The notes: generated by a model from the sequence alone, not told the origin. Counted from the stretch's first letter, positions 35,457 through 44,920 are shown. The stretch is 64,000 bases of DNA from Psychrobacter pygoscelis (GCF_004335015.1 NZ_RQRU01000001.1:372001-436000), one strand, 5' to 3'. Program-made: numbers and translations.

Positions 35457-35484
35457 AACCCATAAATTTGCAAATTTATGGGTT
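35457..35484 (-). terminator. Perfect 28-bp palindromic terminator
   Basis: AACCCATAAATTTG and CAAATTTATGGGTT form a 14-bp perfect inverted repeat with no spacer. On the minus strand it is followed by TTTTATTTTTATATT. It closes the membrane-protein gene at 35515-36078. Confidence 0.85.
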
Positions 35485-35514
35485 CATTGAGCGGCATAGA
35501 CTGTTATTGAGTGG

Positions 35515-36078
35515 CTATTTTTTCTTAGTCTTAACTAAGTTACTCTCGTCTATATCGGGTCCAGAGCTATCTAAAGACCCTGCTAAATAATTGCCAGAAG
35601 CCAGCTGAATCTGAGCCTGAGTATCTTGCTCAGCGCGCTGTCGCGTTTTTTCCATACTAGACTCAATAGCGCCGCGCAGCAATTGCCAGATAAAGCCAAT
35701 AAACAAACCAGCTACCGTTACTACCAATATTGGTAGCGCATTGGCAATCGCACCAGGGATGTCTTTCATCATTACCGCATAGACGACACCGATACTAGCA
35801 GGCGCTAAAAGACTTGAGTCGCCAAGGGCTGTACCAGGGGCAAATAAGATAGCAAATAGTACTACCCAACTAATACCCCCCAAAGGCCGCGGCATTAAAC
35901 GCGCTACTAATAACCATAGTAGCAATACGATAATACTACCACCGATATAAGCGTACATTGGTAGCTCAGCGGATGGCACACCCTCGACCATGTGACTCCA
36001 CCAAACAACGATATTGCCTAGCCAGTCACTGATCGTTTCTAGCGGTAGGTTTTGTAACAGTTTTTTGAACCAATCCAT
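35515..36078 (-). CDS. Membrane protein of unknown function
   Basis: The 187-residue protein has about four hydrophobic segments: YIGGSIIVLLLWLLVARL (about 45-62), ISWVVLFAILFAPGTAL, LLAPASIGVVYAVMM and ALPILVVTVAGLFIGFIWQL (about 114-133). It ends in a polar, charged tail of about 50 residues (MEKTRQRAEQDTQ onward) that is probably cytoplasmic and helical. I do not recognise a family. It lies upstream of moxR on the same strand but is separated from it by a perfect terminator, so it is a separate unit. Confidence 0.75.
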   Translation of the reverse strand: MDWFKKLLQNLPLETISDWLGNIVVWWSHMVEGVPSAELPMYAYIGGSIIVLLLWLLVARLMPRPLGGISWVVLFAILFAPGTALGDSSLLAPASIGVVYAVMMKDIPGAIANALPILVVTVAGLFIGFIWQLLRGAIESSMEKTRQRAEQDTQAQIQLASGNYLAGSLDSSGPDIDESNLVKTKKK

Positions 36079-36370
36079 GAGCGCTCAGACAACCAAAAAT
36101 GAGAATTATAAAGGGGTAAAACAACTTCGGTAAATGTATCAAAGTCATTAGCCAATAGGGTGAAGCTAAATCAGTAGCTGACTAAACCTCCCCTTAGAAC
36201 TGAACTACCTAGTGGAGTATAGCGCTAGTTTACCACGCTAGCCGCTATAATCGAAGCAGACTAAAGCAAACTTAAAAGTCCAATAATCAACACTTACAAT
36301 TACACTAATAACTGCCTATTAAAGCACTACTGACAGAAGAGCAAGGTAGATTCGCTTTTATACATGCGCC

Positions 36371-36691
36371 CTAATCATAACGTTTATCTTGTTCCGCTTT
36401 AACACGATTATTCGCCTGTCGAACCAAGATATCTTGCGGCGGTGCTTGTACGAAATAGCCTTGAGACGCCAGCTTCTCTATCACTTCTTCCTTGTCCACT
36501 CGCGCAAGCTTTGGCGTCGACGCCAGATCTAGATGCATGAGGAACTGACCCACCCCTAAGCTTGACCTTAGCTCTTTTGGCAGTACGCCAAGCCAGTCAG
36601 TCAAGGTTTCGGCATCATCAGGATAGCCGGGCCTGGCAATATAGACATACATCTCTTCGTGTTTAGGAAATTTATAAATATCGCAGTGCAT
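36371..36691 (-). CDS. YcgL family protein
   Basis: The 106-residue protein has the YcgL (PF05166) pattern: MHCDIYKFPKHEEMYVYI at the start, then a polar stretch with LPKELRSSLG and FLMHLDLA, followed by VIEKLASQGYFVQAPP at the C-terminal end of the domain. I start at ATG 36691, because AAGG precedes it at 7 bp and homologues begin one residue before a Cys-x-x-Tyr. A frame to 36721 would add ten residues. The family is small and cytoplasmic; its role is unknown. A complex set of inverted repeats lies 42-106 bp upstream. Confidence 0.88.
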   Translation of the reverse strand: MHCDIYKFPKHEEMYVYIARPGYPDDAETLTDWLGVLPKELRSSLGVGQFLMHLDLASTPKLARVDKEEVIEKLASQGYFVQAPPQDILVRQANNRVKAEQDKRYD

Positions 36692-36732
36692 AGCAGACCT
36701 TAATAGAGTCATTTGGTTCAATTGAATATGAC

Positions 36733-36797
36733 AGCGTGCTACTCACAGTGTAAGCAGCACGCTCAATTATAGCGTGATGCGGCTATCATGACACGCT
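36733..36797. repeat. Interleaved inverted repeats upstream of ycgL
   Basis: AGCGTGCT (36733-36740) pairs with AGCACGCT (36756-36763). AGCGTG (36771-36776) pairs with CACGCT (36792-36797). CACAGTGTAAGC and GCTTACTGTG also nearly complement each other across the set. It is either a regulatory region or a small palindromic element. Between 36800 and 37260 I see nothing else. Confidence 0.5.
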
Positions 36798-37264
36798 TAC
36801 TGTGACCGGAGACTGGTATTATAAGTGCGATACTGACGTTGTAGTTGCAACATGAGCAACACTGATAGTACCAGTATTTTTCACTCAACCTAAAGCTCGT
36901 ATGGCCGGCACAGTACGGTTAACTTTAGTGTTATTAAGCATTAATAATGGCGCATAGCTTAGCATAATTGGGAGCTACGTCAGTCGGCAAAATGTTTTTT
37001 TGCAGCACTTATTGTAGCTCTTGTACCAGCTTGCTAAGCGCGTTTAGTGCTTGATACTGATCTAGTCAGTATTAATAATAAAGTCAATCTCATCTACTAC
37101 CAGCTGCTATAGCGACTTAGTTAGAAAGTTGTGCGCCACTCAGTAGCGAATTTATTTGCACTTTACAATAGAACACACTTAGGATAAATATAGATTAAGA
37201 AAATACCGATAATCGGTCGTTATTTGTACTTGTAAATCACGTCGTTACCTTTCATAATAAATGC

Positions 37265-37593
37265 GTCTCTCAGGAGAGCGTGCATCGTGTAAAGATATTA
37301 TTGTCCCTAAGCGGCAATGAGCGTTATCTTCACCATGATTGTCACCACCGAAGGCGCATTCACCCTGTCAATCGCTCAGGTAAATGGACTGAAAGACTCA
37401 TTAATCTATACGTGAGCTGTCACTGTTGAGGTATTACTCAGTGGTCAGCCGCGACTTGATAGTAATGAAAATTCTGGAGAGCGATAAGTCGTCACTGGCT
37501 TATCCACCGAAGGGGCAAAGATAAGGCTGCGTAGTCAACGGATCGATTACAGTAATGGCAGTGTTATCGAAAATCTCAGGTTTAAGGACAGAA
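37265..37593 (+). ncRNA. Tandem glycine riboswitch
   Basis: Two glycine aptamers lie in the leader of gcvT. Aptamer I (37265-37397) has P1 GTCT..CAG pairing with CTG..AGAC, then AGGAGAGC, CACCGAAGGCGCA and CTCAGGTAAATGGAC. Aptamer II (37472-37593) has P1 TTCTG/CAGAA, then GGAGAGC, CCACCGAAGGGGCAAAG and CTCAGGTTTAAGGACAG. These are the conserved core strings of the class. Glycine binding switches on cleavage-system genes. The linker between the P1 helices is about 74 nt and itself contains hairpins (CTCA/TGAG and CACTG/CAGTG). A terminator-like expression platform follows at 37665-37690. A minus-strand ORF over 37500-37712 is a shadow of this RNA. Confidence 0.92.
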
Positions 37594-37664
37594 AGGGCAA
37601 ATAAAATTGCAACTATAGTGAAGGGCAAACTAATAATGACGCCCTTGCTATGATTGCGACTTTG

Positions 37665-37690
37665 TTTGCCTTTTTTTGTGGGCAAATTTT
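37665..37690 (+). terminator. Probable expression-platform terminator of the glycine riboswitch
   Basis: TTTGCC and GGCAAA form a stem around TTTTTTTGTG and are followed by TTTT. A preceding AAGGGC/GCCCTT pair (from about 37621 to 37646) could compete or extend it. The hairpin is about 70 bp after aptamer II and 137 bp before gcvT. Confidence 0.6.
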
Positions 37691-37826
37691 GCATGATTAT
37701 TTGTGCAAGCATAAATTTATACCATCGTAAAAGCTGTTACAGCCCTTAATCAGTGCTAATTGGTATTTTTACTCGTTTATACTTTGCCCTTTATACTAGA
37801 CATATTTTCACCAACAAGGATAGCCC

Positions 37827-38996
37827 ATGACCACATCAACGCCCAAGCGTACGCCCTTTTATTCAGCCCACCTAGAAGCCAATGGCAAAATGGTCGACTT
37901 CTCTGGCTGGGAGCTGCCCATTAATTATGGCTCACAAATCGAAGAGCACGAAGCCGTGCGCAGCGATGCTGGGATGTTTGATGTCTCGCACATGGTCGTC
38001 ACCGACATTCAGGGCGCTGACGCTAAGGCATGGCTACAAAAGCTACTGGCTAATGATGTCGCCAAACTCAAATCAGTAGGCAAAGCCCTGTACTCTGGGA
38101 TGCTTAATGACAATGGCGGTGTCATTGATGATTTGATCGTCTACCGCATGAATGAGGCTGAGACTGAGTATAGGATTGTCTCTAATGCTGCCACTCGCGA
38201 TAAGGATTTGGCGCAGTTTAGCAAAGTCGCTGACGACTTTGAGGTGACCCTAACTGAGCGTCCGGAGCTGGCCATGATTGCCGTTCAAGGACCTAATGCC
38301 ATCGCTAAATTAAAAGAAGCCAAGCCAAACTGGGCTGAGACGCTAGACGGCCTAAAGCCATTCGTCGGTGCTGACATTAGCCAGATCGAAGCTAATGCAG
38401 ATAAAGGCGATTGGTTCGTCGCGCGTACAGGTTACACAGGCGAGGATGGTGTCGAAGTTATCTTGCATGAAGACAATGCCTGCGAGTTTTTTGCGCTACT
38501 GCAGCAGCATGATATCAAGCCTGCCGGCCTAGGTGCGCGTGATACTCTGCGTATGGAAGCTGGTATGAACCTCTATGGTCATGATATGGATGAGACGATT
38601 AGCCCTTATGAATGCGGTATGGCGTGGACATTGGCACTAAAAGACGATCGCGACTTTATCGGTCGTGAGGCGCTGATTGAAAAGCGCCAACAGGCCAAAG
38701 AAGCCGGTACAGCGATGAAGCAAGTCGGACTACTGCTAGAGTCTCGCGGTGTGCTGCGTGAAGGGATGGAAGTCATCATTAATGCTGAGAATCAGGATAC
38801 TGAGAGCCAATCTGGGATCATTACCAGTGGCACTTTCTCCCCTACCCTTAAGCAGTCCATCGCTATTGCCCGAATTCCTGCAGACGTCAGTGACGAGGCA
38901 ATCGTTCAAGTCGACCTTCGCGGTAAAGGGAAGTTCGTCGAAGTTCGCGTAATTAAGCTGCCTTTTGTCCGAAACGGTCAAAAGCAATTTGCTTAG
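37827..38996 (+). CDS. gcvT: Glycine cleavage system T protein (aminomethyltransferase)
   Basis: GcvT transfers the methylene group from aminomethyl-lipoyl GcvH to tetrahydrofolate and releases ammonia. The 389-residue protein starts with [20 protein letters not shown] and has [21 protein letters not shown] and [34 protein letters not shown], just after, is the folate-binding and catalytic Asp region. The C-terminal barrel has [19 protein letters not shown] and [17 protein letters not shown]. It is slightly longer than E. coli GcvT (364). ATG 37827 follows CAAGGATAG. It is the first gene under the glycine riboswitch. Confidence 0.96.
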   Translation: MTTSTPKRTPFYSAHLEANGKMVDFSGWELPINYGSQIEEHEAVRSDAGMFDVSHMVVTDIQGADAKAWLQKLLANDVAKLKSVGKALYSGMLNDNGGVIDDLIVYRMNEAETEYRIVSNAATRDKDLAQFSKVADDFEVTLTERPELAMIAVQGPNAIAKLKEAKPNWAETLDGLKPFVGADISQIEANADKGDWFVARTGYTGEDGVEVILHEDNACEFFALLQQHDIKPAGLGARDTLRMEAGMNLYGHDMDETISPYECGMAWTLALKDDRDFIGREALIEKRQQAKEAGTAMKQVGLLLESRGVLREGMEVIINAENQDTESQSGIITSGTFSPTLKQSIAIARIPADVSDEAIVQVDLRGKGKFVEVRVIKLPFVRNGQKQFA

Positions 38997-39216
38997 TAGC
39001 ACAATGAACAATAATGACCAGTCTGAACTGAGTAGTAGACGAACTTAAGTTTTATTCACTAAGATTTTACATTTTATTTTGCTACTATCTAGAGGTTTGT
39101 ATTGAGGTGACCTGTCAACCTTGAGTCATACCCATAAGATGCTGACCAGTTAGCGCCAATAGGCAGTAGCTTTTTTCAGTATTTTGCCCGTTATTTTGCT
39201 TTTATAGGAGAGTTTT

Positions 39217-39597
39217 ATGAGCCACATTCCCGCAGAACTAAAGTACATGGCCAGTCACGAATGGCTACGTCTAGAAGATGATGGTAGCGTCACTGTCGGT
39301 ATTACCGAGCACGCTCAGGACTTACTGGGCGATATCGTCTATGTAGAGCTACCTGAAGTTGGTGACACTGTGGTCGCGGAAGACGAAATCGCCGTTGTTG
39401 AGTCAGTCAAAGCTGCCTCAGATGTCTATGCGCCATTGACTGGTGAGATTATCGCTATTAATGAAGAGCTAGAAGATACTCCTGAGACCATCAACTCTGA
39501 CCCTTATGGTGATGGTTGGTTCTTTAGAATTCGTCCTGACAATATTGATGACTTTGAAGCGCTTATGAGTGCTGAAGAGTATCAAAACGAGCTTTAA
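39217..39597 (+). CDS. gcvH: Glycine cleavage system H protein
   Basis: GcvH is the lipoyl carrier that shuttles the aminomethyl group between GcvP, GcvT and the Lpd component. At 126 residues it has the usual length. The lipoylated Lys lies in [19 protein letters not shown] (about residue 64). [19 protein letters not shown] precedes it, and [13 protein letters not shown] is the C-terminal signature. A strong ribosome-binding site (TAGGAGAG) lies before ATG 39217. It follows gcvT by 220 bp, so there could be a second promoter. A 14-bp perfect hairpin follows at 39619-39651. Confidence 0.97.
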   Translation: MSHIPAELKYMASHEWLRLEDDGSVTVGITEHAQDLLGDIVYVELPEVGDTVVAEDEIAVVESVKAASDVYAPLTGEIIAINEELEDTPETINSDPYGDGWFFRIRPDNIDDFEALMSAEEYQNEL

Positions 39598-39618
39598 TCG
39601 TTTGTTCTACAGAGTAAG

Positions 39619-39651
39619 GTTTCGATGCAGGAACGTATCCTGCATCGAAAC
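39619..39651 (+). terminator. Very strong hairpin after gcvH, without a T run
   Basis: GTTTCGATGCAGGA and TCCTGCATCGAAAC form a perfect 14-bp stem with an ACGTA loop, 22 bp after the gcvH stop. No T tract follows, so it may act as an mRNA 3'-end stabiliser or a processing site rather than a full terminator. Confidence 0.6.
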
Positions 39652-39841
39652 TGACTGAACTGACAGCGTGGTATGCGCTTACTTAAGCTATCTAAACCTG
39701 CCATGATTATTCAGGTGGTCGGTTAGCATTGCTGCTCGGTTCTCCATCCTATGCTGCGTCTAGTCTGCATCTGACTTTCGCTTAATTGTCATTTACAGCG
39801 CCCTTCTTTACGTAGCATTACCAATTATTCTGGAGTCCCTC

Positions 39842-40621
39842 ATGAGTCAAGCCAAAGCACAAGCTAAGCTGCATACTGATAGTCAGCCTACTATCGCCAC
39901 CCCTTCTCATACCCCACATCTTGAAGCATTTAAGCAGGTCGTTGAGTCGCGCCGCTCGGTACGTAAGTTTACCGACACGCCTATTCCAGATGATGTCTTA
40001 CGCGACTGCTTGAGGCTTGCTATGTTGGCACCAAACTCGAGCAATCTTCAGCCGTGGGAGTTTTATGTCATCGATTCAGAAAAAATGCGCCATCGTGCCA
40101 ATAAGATATGTATGAATCAAAACGCTGCGAAAACAGCGGCTCGGCTGATAGCTGTTGTCGCTCGGACGGACAATTGGCTCGCTCACTCCCAGCAGCTATT
40201 GCGTGAGTTCCCAATTAAGCCGGTGCCCAAGAAGGTCAAGGACTATTACACTAAAGTGGTGCCATTAGACTTCATTCGTGGCCCTATTAATGTCCTCTCC
40301 GCTGCTAAATGGGGCGTGATCCAGACGCTGCGTCAAGTAAAAGGTCCGATTAAGTCGCCCTACTACACCTTTGATGATGTCAAAAACTGGGCCACCAATA
40401 ATACGGCTCTTGCCGCCGAAAATTTAATGCTTGCCCTTAGAGCTCATGGTTTTGACAGCTGTCCTATGGGCGGATTAGATGAGCCAGCACTCAAGAAGCT
40501 GTTGAATTTAGGGGATGATCATCACGTAGTGATGATGATTGGCGCTGGCGAGCGCGCTGACAATGGTATCTATCATGAGCAGTTCCGCTTTGATTATGAC
40601 CAACATGTCAAGCACGTTTAA
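39842..40621 (+). CDS. Nitroreductase family protein
   Basis: The 259-residue FMN-dependent oxidoreductase has the nitroreductase start RRSVRKFTDTPIPDDVL (about 38-54), which binds the FMN phosphate. LAMLAPNSSNLQPWEFYVI follows, then TALAAENLMLALRAHGFDSC and PMGGLD, and MMIGAGERADNG near the end. A segment of about 40 extra residues (about 120-160, with KPVPKKVKDYYTKVV) lies in the middle. The family reduces nitro compounds, quinones or enals; the substrate is not evident. It sits between gcvH and gcvP, with spacers of 244 and 273 bp, so it may be transcribed separately. Confidence 0.88.
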   Translation: MSQAKAQAKLHTDSQPTIATPSHTPHLEAFKQVVESRRSVRKFTDTPIPDDVLRDCLRLAMLAPNSSNLQPWEFYVIDSEKMRHRANKICMNQNAAKTAARLIAVVARTDNWLAHSQQLLREFPIKPVPKKVKDYYTKVVPLDFIRGPINVLSAAKWGVIQTLRQVKGPIKSPYYTFDDVKNWATNNTALAAENLMLALRAHGFDSCPMGGLDEPALKKLLNLGDDHHVVMMIGAGERADNGIYHEQFRFDYDQHVKHV

Positions 40622-40894
40622 ACCATCTGAGCCTGTCGAATCAACATTTTTGTTAGCCCCTAAATTGTGACTTGATCAATTAATTGGCTTAGATAAGCCC
40701 GATGTTATTAATTTTACAATTGTGATTTATGTGTATGGTCTCATACCCTGACGCCTTATCCATAACCGTTACACCTTGACGTCTATTTATGCTGCTAACG
40801 GCAAGAGCGCCTTAGCTTTTCTTAACAGCTATTCGTTACTCTTATTTATTACCATCTTAAAGTTGTCATCTTTATTGTTAACCAGAGGACTGTT

Positions 40895-43789
40895 ATGACC
40901 AATCAAGCTAAGCCTGTTTCATCTACCTTTAACGATCTATTCAATGAGGCCGAATTTATCCACCGTCATCTTGGCTCAGATGCTACTGAACAGGCCGAGC
41001 TACTAAAAGCGGTCGGTTATGATGATATGGACAGCTTTATTAATGATACCGTCCCAGCGCCGGTACGTATGAATAAGGCCCTGGATTTGCCTGATTCTAT
41101 AAGTGAGCATGCTGCCCTTGCCAAGCTTCGGGCGATGGCAGACGATATTACCGTTAATAAATGTTATATCGGTCAAGGCTACTCACCCGTACGTATGCCT
41201 GCTGTCATTCAGCGCAATGTCCTAGAGAACCCCGGCTGGTACACTGCGTATACGCCTTATCAAGCAGAGATCTCTCAAGGCCGCTTAGAGGCGCTACTGA
41301 ATTTCCAGCAAGTCTGTATTGATCTGACAGGTCTGGAGCTTGCCGGTGCTTCTCTTCTTGATGAAGCAACCGCTGCTGCCGAAGCCATGGCCATGGCTAA
41401 GCGCGTCAGCAAGAGTAAATCTACCCAGTTCTTCGTCGATGAGCGTACTTATCCGCAGACTTTGGACGTGATTCAAACCCGTGCTAAATATTTTGGTTGG
41501 GAGGTTGTCGTTGGCGACTTTGAGACGGCCAAGTCTGGAGATTATTTCGGTGCGCTTTTCCAGTATGTAGGGCGTGAAGGCGATGTCATCGACCTAACTG
41601 AGGTGATTAATGCGGTAAAAGAAAACAAGGCTTATGCGATTGTCGCCAGCGACATTATGAGTCTGGTGCTGCTTAAGTCGCCAGCAGATATGGGGGCAGA
41701 TGTGGCACTAGGCAGTACCCAGCGCTTTGGTATCCCAATGGGCTTTGGTGGGCCACATGCCGCGTACTTCGCCTTTAGTGATAAGGCCAAACGCTCTGCT
41801 CCTGGTCGTATCATTGGCGTCTCAAAAGATGCTCAAGGCAATACTGCCCTACGTATGGCGCTACAAACTCGTGAGCAACATATCCGCCGCGAAAAAGCCA
41901 ACTCAAACATCTGCACCTCGCAAGTACTGCTGGCCAATCTTGCAGGTATGTACGCTGTCTATCATGGTCCAGAGGGCTTAAAACGTATCGCCACGCGTAT
42001 TCACGCCATGGCGACAGCTTTTGCCGAGGTGATTAGCAGTGCTGATAGTGAATTATCGGTGGTGCATTCGCAGTTTTTTGATACCGTTCTAGTCGACTGT
42101 GGCAGCAAAAAATTGACCACACAAATCTTTGAAAATGCTGAAAATGTTGGTTATAACCTGTGGCGTATCAGCGATACCAAGCTGGCCATCGCCTTTAGTG
42201 AGACCAGTGACAACGCTGACTTTGAAATCTTGACCCAGTTATTTGTTAATAAATCCCATAGCCTTCCTACTGAGGCAAAGGTATCGCTTGTTGATAGCCA
42301 GCTACGATCAGATGCCATCTTGAGCCATCCCGTATTTAACTCGCATCATACCGAGCATGAGATGCTACGCTACTTAAAGTCGCTTGAGGATAAGGACTTG
42401 GCGATGAACCGTAGCATGATCTCACTGGGCAGCTGTACGATGAAGCTCAATGCCACTAGCGAGATGCTACCCATCACTTGGAATGAGTTTGCCAATGTGC
42501 ATCCCTTTGCACCGCGTGAGCAAGTCACTGGCTACATCGCAATGATCGAGAGTCTACAGCAGCAGCTCAAGGCCATCACTGGCTTTGACGATATCTCAAT
42601 GCAGCCAAACTCTGGCGCTTCTGGAGAGTATGCGGGTCTACTCGCTATCCGCCGCTATCACGAGTCTCTCGGTCAGTCACAGCGCAATGTCTGCCTTATT
42701 CCGCGCTCCGCTCACGGTACTAACCCAGCGACAGCGCAGATGATGGGCATGAAAGTCATCGTCGTCGATACCGATGACAATGGCAATGTGGACGTAGAGG
42801 ACTTAAAGGCCAAATGCGAAGCCAACAGTGAGCACTTAGGTGCATTAATGATTACCTACCCCTCTACTCACGGCGTCTTTGAAGCGGGTATCCGTGATAT
42901 CTGTGACCTTATCCACAAGCATGGTGGTCAGGTCTATATGGACGGTGCTAATATGAATGCTCAAGTGGGTATCATGCAGCCAGCGGAAGTTGGGGCAGAT
43001 GTACTACATATGAACCTTCACAAGACTTTCTGTATTCCGCATGGCGGCGGTGGCCCGGGCATGGGACCTATCGGCATGAAGTCGCACTTAGCACCATTTA
43101 AGGCCAACCATAGCGTCAGCGCGGTTCACAATGCACCTAAAGACTTGACGGCAGTCGCTGCTGCGCCATATGGCTCTGCTAGTATCTTGCCTATCTCATG
43201 GATGTACATCACCATGATGGGCCGTGATGGCTTGCTAGAAGCCACCAAGCTGGCACTATTGAACGCTAACTACGTAGCAAGCCAGCTTAAAGATGACTAT
43301 CCTGTCCTGTATACAGGCAATAATGGCCGCGTCGCTCATGAGTGTATCATCGATATCCGTCCCCTTAAAGAAGAGACAGGTATTACCGAAGCCGATATCG
43401 CTAAGCGCTTAATGGATTACGGCTTCCACGCACCGACCATGAGCTTTCCTGTGGCGGGTACCTTAATGATTGAGCCAACTGAGTCTGAGTCTAAAGAAGA
43501 GCTAGACCGCTTTATCTCTGCGCTCAAATCAATCAAACAAGAAGCGCTTAAAGTTAAAGACGGTAGCGATGGCTGGACTCTGGAAGACAACCCATTGGTC
43601 AATGCGCCGCATACAGCCTTTGTCATTACTGATAGTGAGTGGTCGCATCCGTATAGCCGTGACACCGCAGCCTTCCCACTCGACTACATTCGTGCCCATA
43701 AATTCTGGCCGTCTGTTGGCCGTATCGATGATGTCTATGGCGATAAGAATTTGATGTGCAGCTGCCCTAGTATCGACAACTATGTGTAG
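40895..43789 (+). CDS. gcvP: Glycine dehydrogenase (decarboxylating), P protein
   Basis: GcvP decarboxylates glycine with pyridoxal phosphate and passes the aminomethyl group to lipoyl-GcvH. The 964-residue protein has the two-lobed, fused architecture: the N-terminal lobe with ASLLDEATAAAEAMAMAKR, and the C-terminal catalytic lobe with the PLP Lys in HMNLHKTFCIPHGGGGPGMG (about 704-723). MQPNSGASGEYAGLLAIR and CLIPRSAHGTNPATAQMMG are the other active-site blocks. DKNLMCSCPSI is the usual end. Length matches the family (957 in E. coli). ATG 40895 follows an AGAGGA site. A strong terminator closes the gcv locus at 43867. Confidence 0.97.
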   Translation: MTNQAKPVSSTFNDLFNEAEFIHRHLGSDATEQAELLKAVGYDDMDSFINDTVPAPVRMNKALDLPDSISEHAALAKLRAMADDITVNKCYIGQGYSPVRMPAVIQRNVLENPGWYTAYTPYQAEISQGRLEALLNFQQVCIDLTGLELAGASLLDEATAAAEAMAMAKRVSKSKSTQFFVDERTYPQTLDVIQTRAKYFGWEVVVGDFETAKSGDYFGALFQYVGREGDVIDLTEVINAVKENKAYAIVASDIMSLVLLKSPADMGADVALGSTQRFGIPMGFGGPHAAYFAFSDKAKRSAPGRIIGVSKDAQGNTALRMALQTREQHIRREKANSNICTSQVLLANLAGMYAVYHGPEGLKRIATRIHAMATAFAEVISSADSELSVVHSQFFDTVLVDCGSKKLTTQIFENAENVGYNLWRISDTKLAIAFSETSDNADFEILTQLFVNKSHSLPTEAKVSLVDSQLRSDAILSHPVFNSHHTEHEMLRYLKSLEDKDLAMNRSMISLGSCTMKLNATSEMLPITWNEFANVHPFAPREQVTGYIAMIESLQQQLKAITGFDDISMQPNSGASGEYAGLLAIRRYHESLGQSQRNVCLIPRSAHGTNPATAQMMGMKVIVVDTDDNGNVDVEDLKAKCEANSEHLGALMITYPSTHGVFEAGIRDICDLIHKHGGQVYMDGANMNAQVGIMQPAEVGADVLHMNLHKTFCIPHGGGGPGMGPIGMKSHLAPFKANHSVSAVHNAPKDLTAVAAAPYGSASILPISWMYITMMGRDGLLEATKLALLNANYVASQLKDDYPVLYTGNNGRVAHECIIDIRPLKEETGITEADIAKRLMDYGFHAPTMSFPVAGTLMIEPTESESKEELDRFISALKSIKQEALKVKDGSDGWTLEDNPLVNAPHTAFVITDSEWSHPYSRDTAAFPLDYIRAHKFWPSVGRIDDVYGDKNLMCSCPSIDNYV

Positions 43790-43866
43790 GCTATGTGTAG
43801 ATGTGTAGATACTAAGCCTGTTAGTTTGCTACTTAACTTTTCAGTAGCGTCACTATCTTAAAGAAT

Positions 43867-43902
43867 AAACCCCCAAATCAGCGCTTGATTTGGGGGTTTT
43901 TG
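43867..43902 (+). terminator. Terminator of the gcv locus
   Basis: AAACCCCCAAATCA pairs perfectly with TGATTTGGGGGTTT (14 bp) around a 5-nt loop and continues into a T run. It lies about 80 bp after gcvP. From 43903 to 44119 nothing further was recognised. Confidence 0.95.
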
Positions 43903-44119
43903 TTTGCTTAACTAGAGCGTACTCTCAATTAGCTCATAAGGCTTAAGATGAGAGATATTTTTGTCAATTATCGGAAATTTTGCAGAGAATACAGATATAT
44001 TGTCTAAAAATTTGTAAAGACTGGCCCAGTTACTAAACGCTACAGCCATTTTAAGTCCATTAAAAATCAGCTTAGTAAATAAGCACACGCCCTAGCATAA
44101 GCAATTAGAGAAAATCGTA

Positions 44120-44797
44120 TTGAATAGCAATAAGTTAACCGAAAAGCCTTTAGTAGTACTAATCCATGGGCTGCATCAACGGGCTTGGATTATGCGGCCA
44201 TTAGCCAGATACCTACAAGCTAGGGGTTATCTAACCTATGAGCTAGACTATCGCAGCCTGAGAGATGCCATCTGTGAGCACAGCAAGCGACTCAATGAAT
44301 GGCTGACTCTTCATCACCGCCCTGAGCAGCCAATTCACATGGTCGGGCATAGCCTCGGCGGTCTGGTGATTCGCGACTTCATACACCGCTATCCTCAGTG
44401 GCAGATAAGCCACTGCGTCACTTTAGGCACGCCGCACATTGGCAGTACTAGCGCAGACTACATCAAAAAACTCATCTCGCCACTTGTCGGTCATGCCTAC
44501 CGTGAAGGACTAGATGGCCATACTGCCCCGCTGCCCGATAATATCTGCTTAGGGGTAATCGCAGGGAACTCGCCATATGGTCTGGGCCAGCTTATCTTAA
44601 GCTATCATAACCGCCGCGCGAAACTGCCAAAAAGTCGCTGTGAGCATGATGGTACGGTCTACGTCTTCGAGACACGTCTACCCAATGCCGCCGACCATAT
44701 TGTCCTGCCTGTCTCGCATACGGGTATGTTGGTCAATCAGGAGGTGGCAGTACAGACGCATCATTTTTTGCAGCATGGTAAATTTAACAAGGGATAG
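44120..44797 (+). CDS. Alpha/beta hydrolase, lipase/acyltransferase-like
   Basis: The 225-residue serine hydrolase has an oxyanion region VVLIHGLHQRAW (about 12-23) and the nucleophile elbow GHSLGG (Ser about 77). THIGSTSADY is replaced here by GTPHIGSTSAD, as in cofactor-free lipases and LipA/PGAP1-like acyl hydrolases. The catalytic Asp and His probably lie in CEHDGTVYVF and VSHTGML. No signal peptide is visible, so it is probably cytoplasmic. The start is TTG 44120: no ATG is available before residue 25 and the frame is closed by TAG just upstream. It converges with rnd. Confidence 0.85.
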   Translation: MNSNKLTEKPLVVLIHGLHQRAWIMRPLARYLQARGYLTYELDYRSLRDAICEHSKRLNEWLTLHHRPEQPIHMVGHSLGGLVIRDFIHRYPQWQISHCVTLGTPHIGSTSADYIKKLISPLVGHAYREGLDGHTAPLPDNICLGVIAGNSPYGLGQLILSYHNRRAKLPKSRCEHDGTVYVFETRLPNAADHIVLPVSHTGMLVNQEVAVQTHHFLQHGKFNKG

Positions 44798-44920
44798 TGA
44801 GAAGGCCGTTTTCACTTTCTGTTTTCTCAATATGTTGCATAAGCCAAAGCTGGAGTCGATAAAGATAGGCTAGCCACTCTTTATGGCTAATACTGCCACT
44901 CAACCTTGATGAAGTACCCC

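Noticed and set aside
37500..37712. Minus-strand 70-codon ORF upstream of gcvT
   Set aside because: It overlaps the second glycine aptamer and the terminator region; the conserved RNA strings explain the sequence better than a protein.
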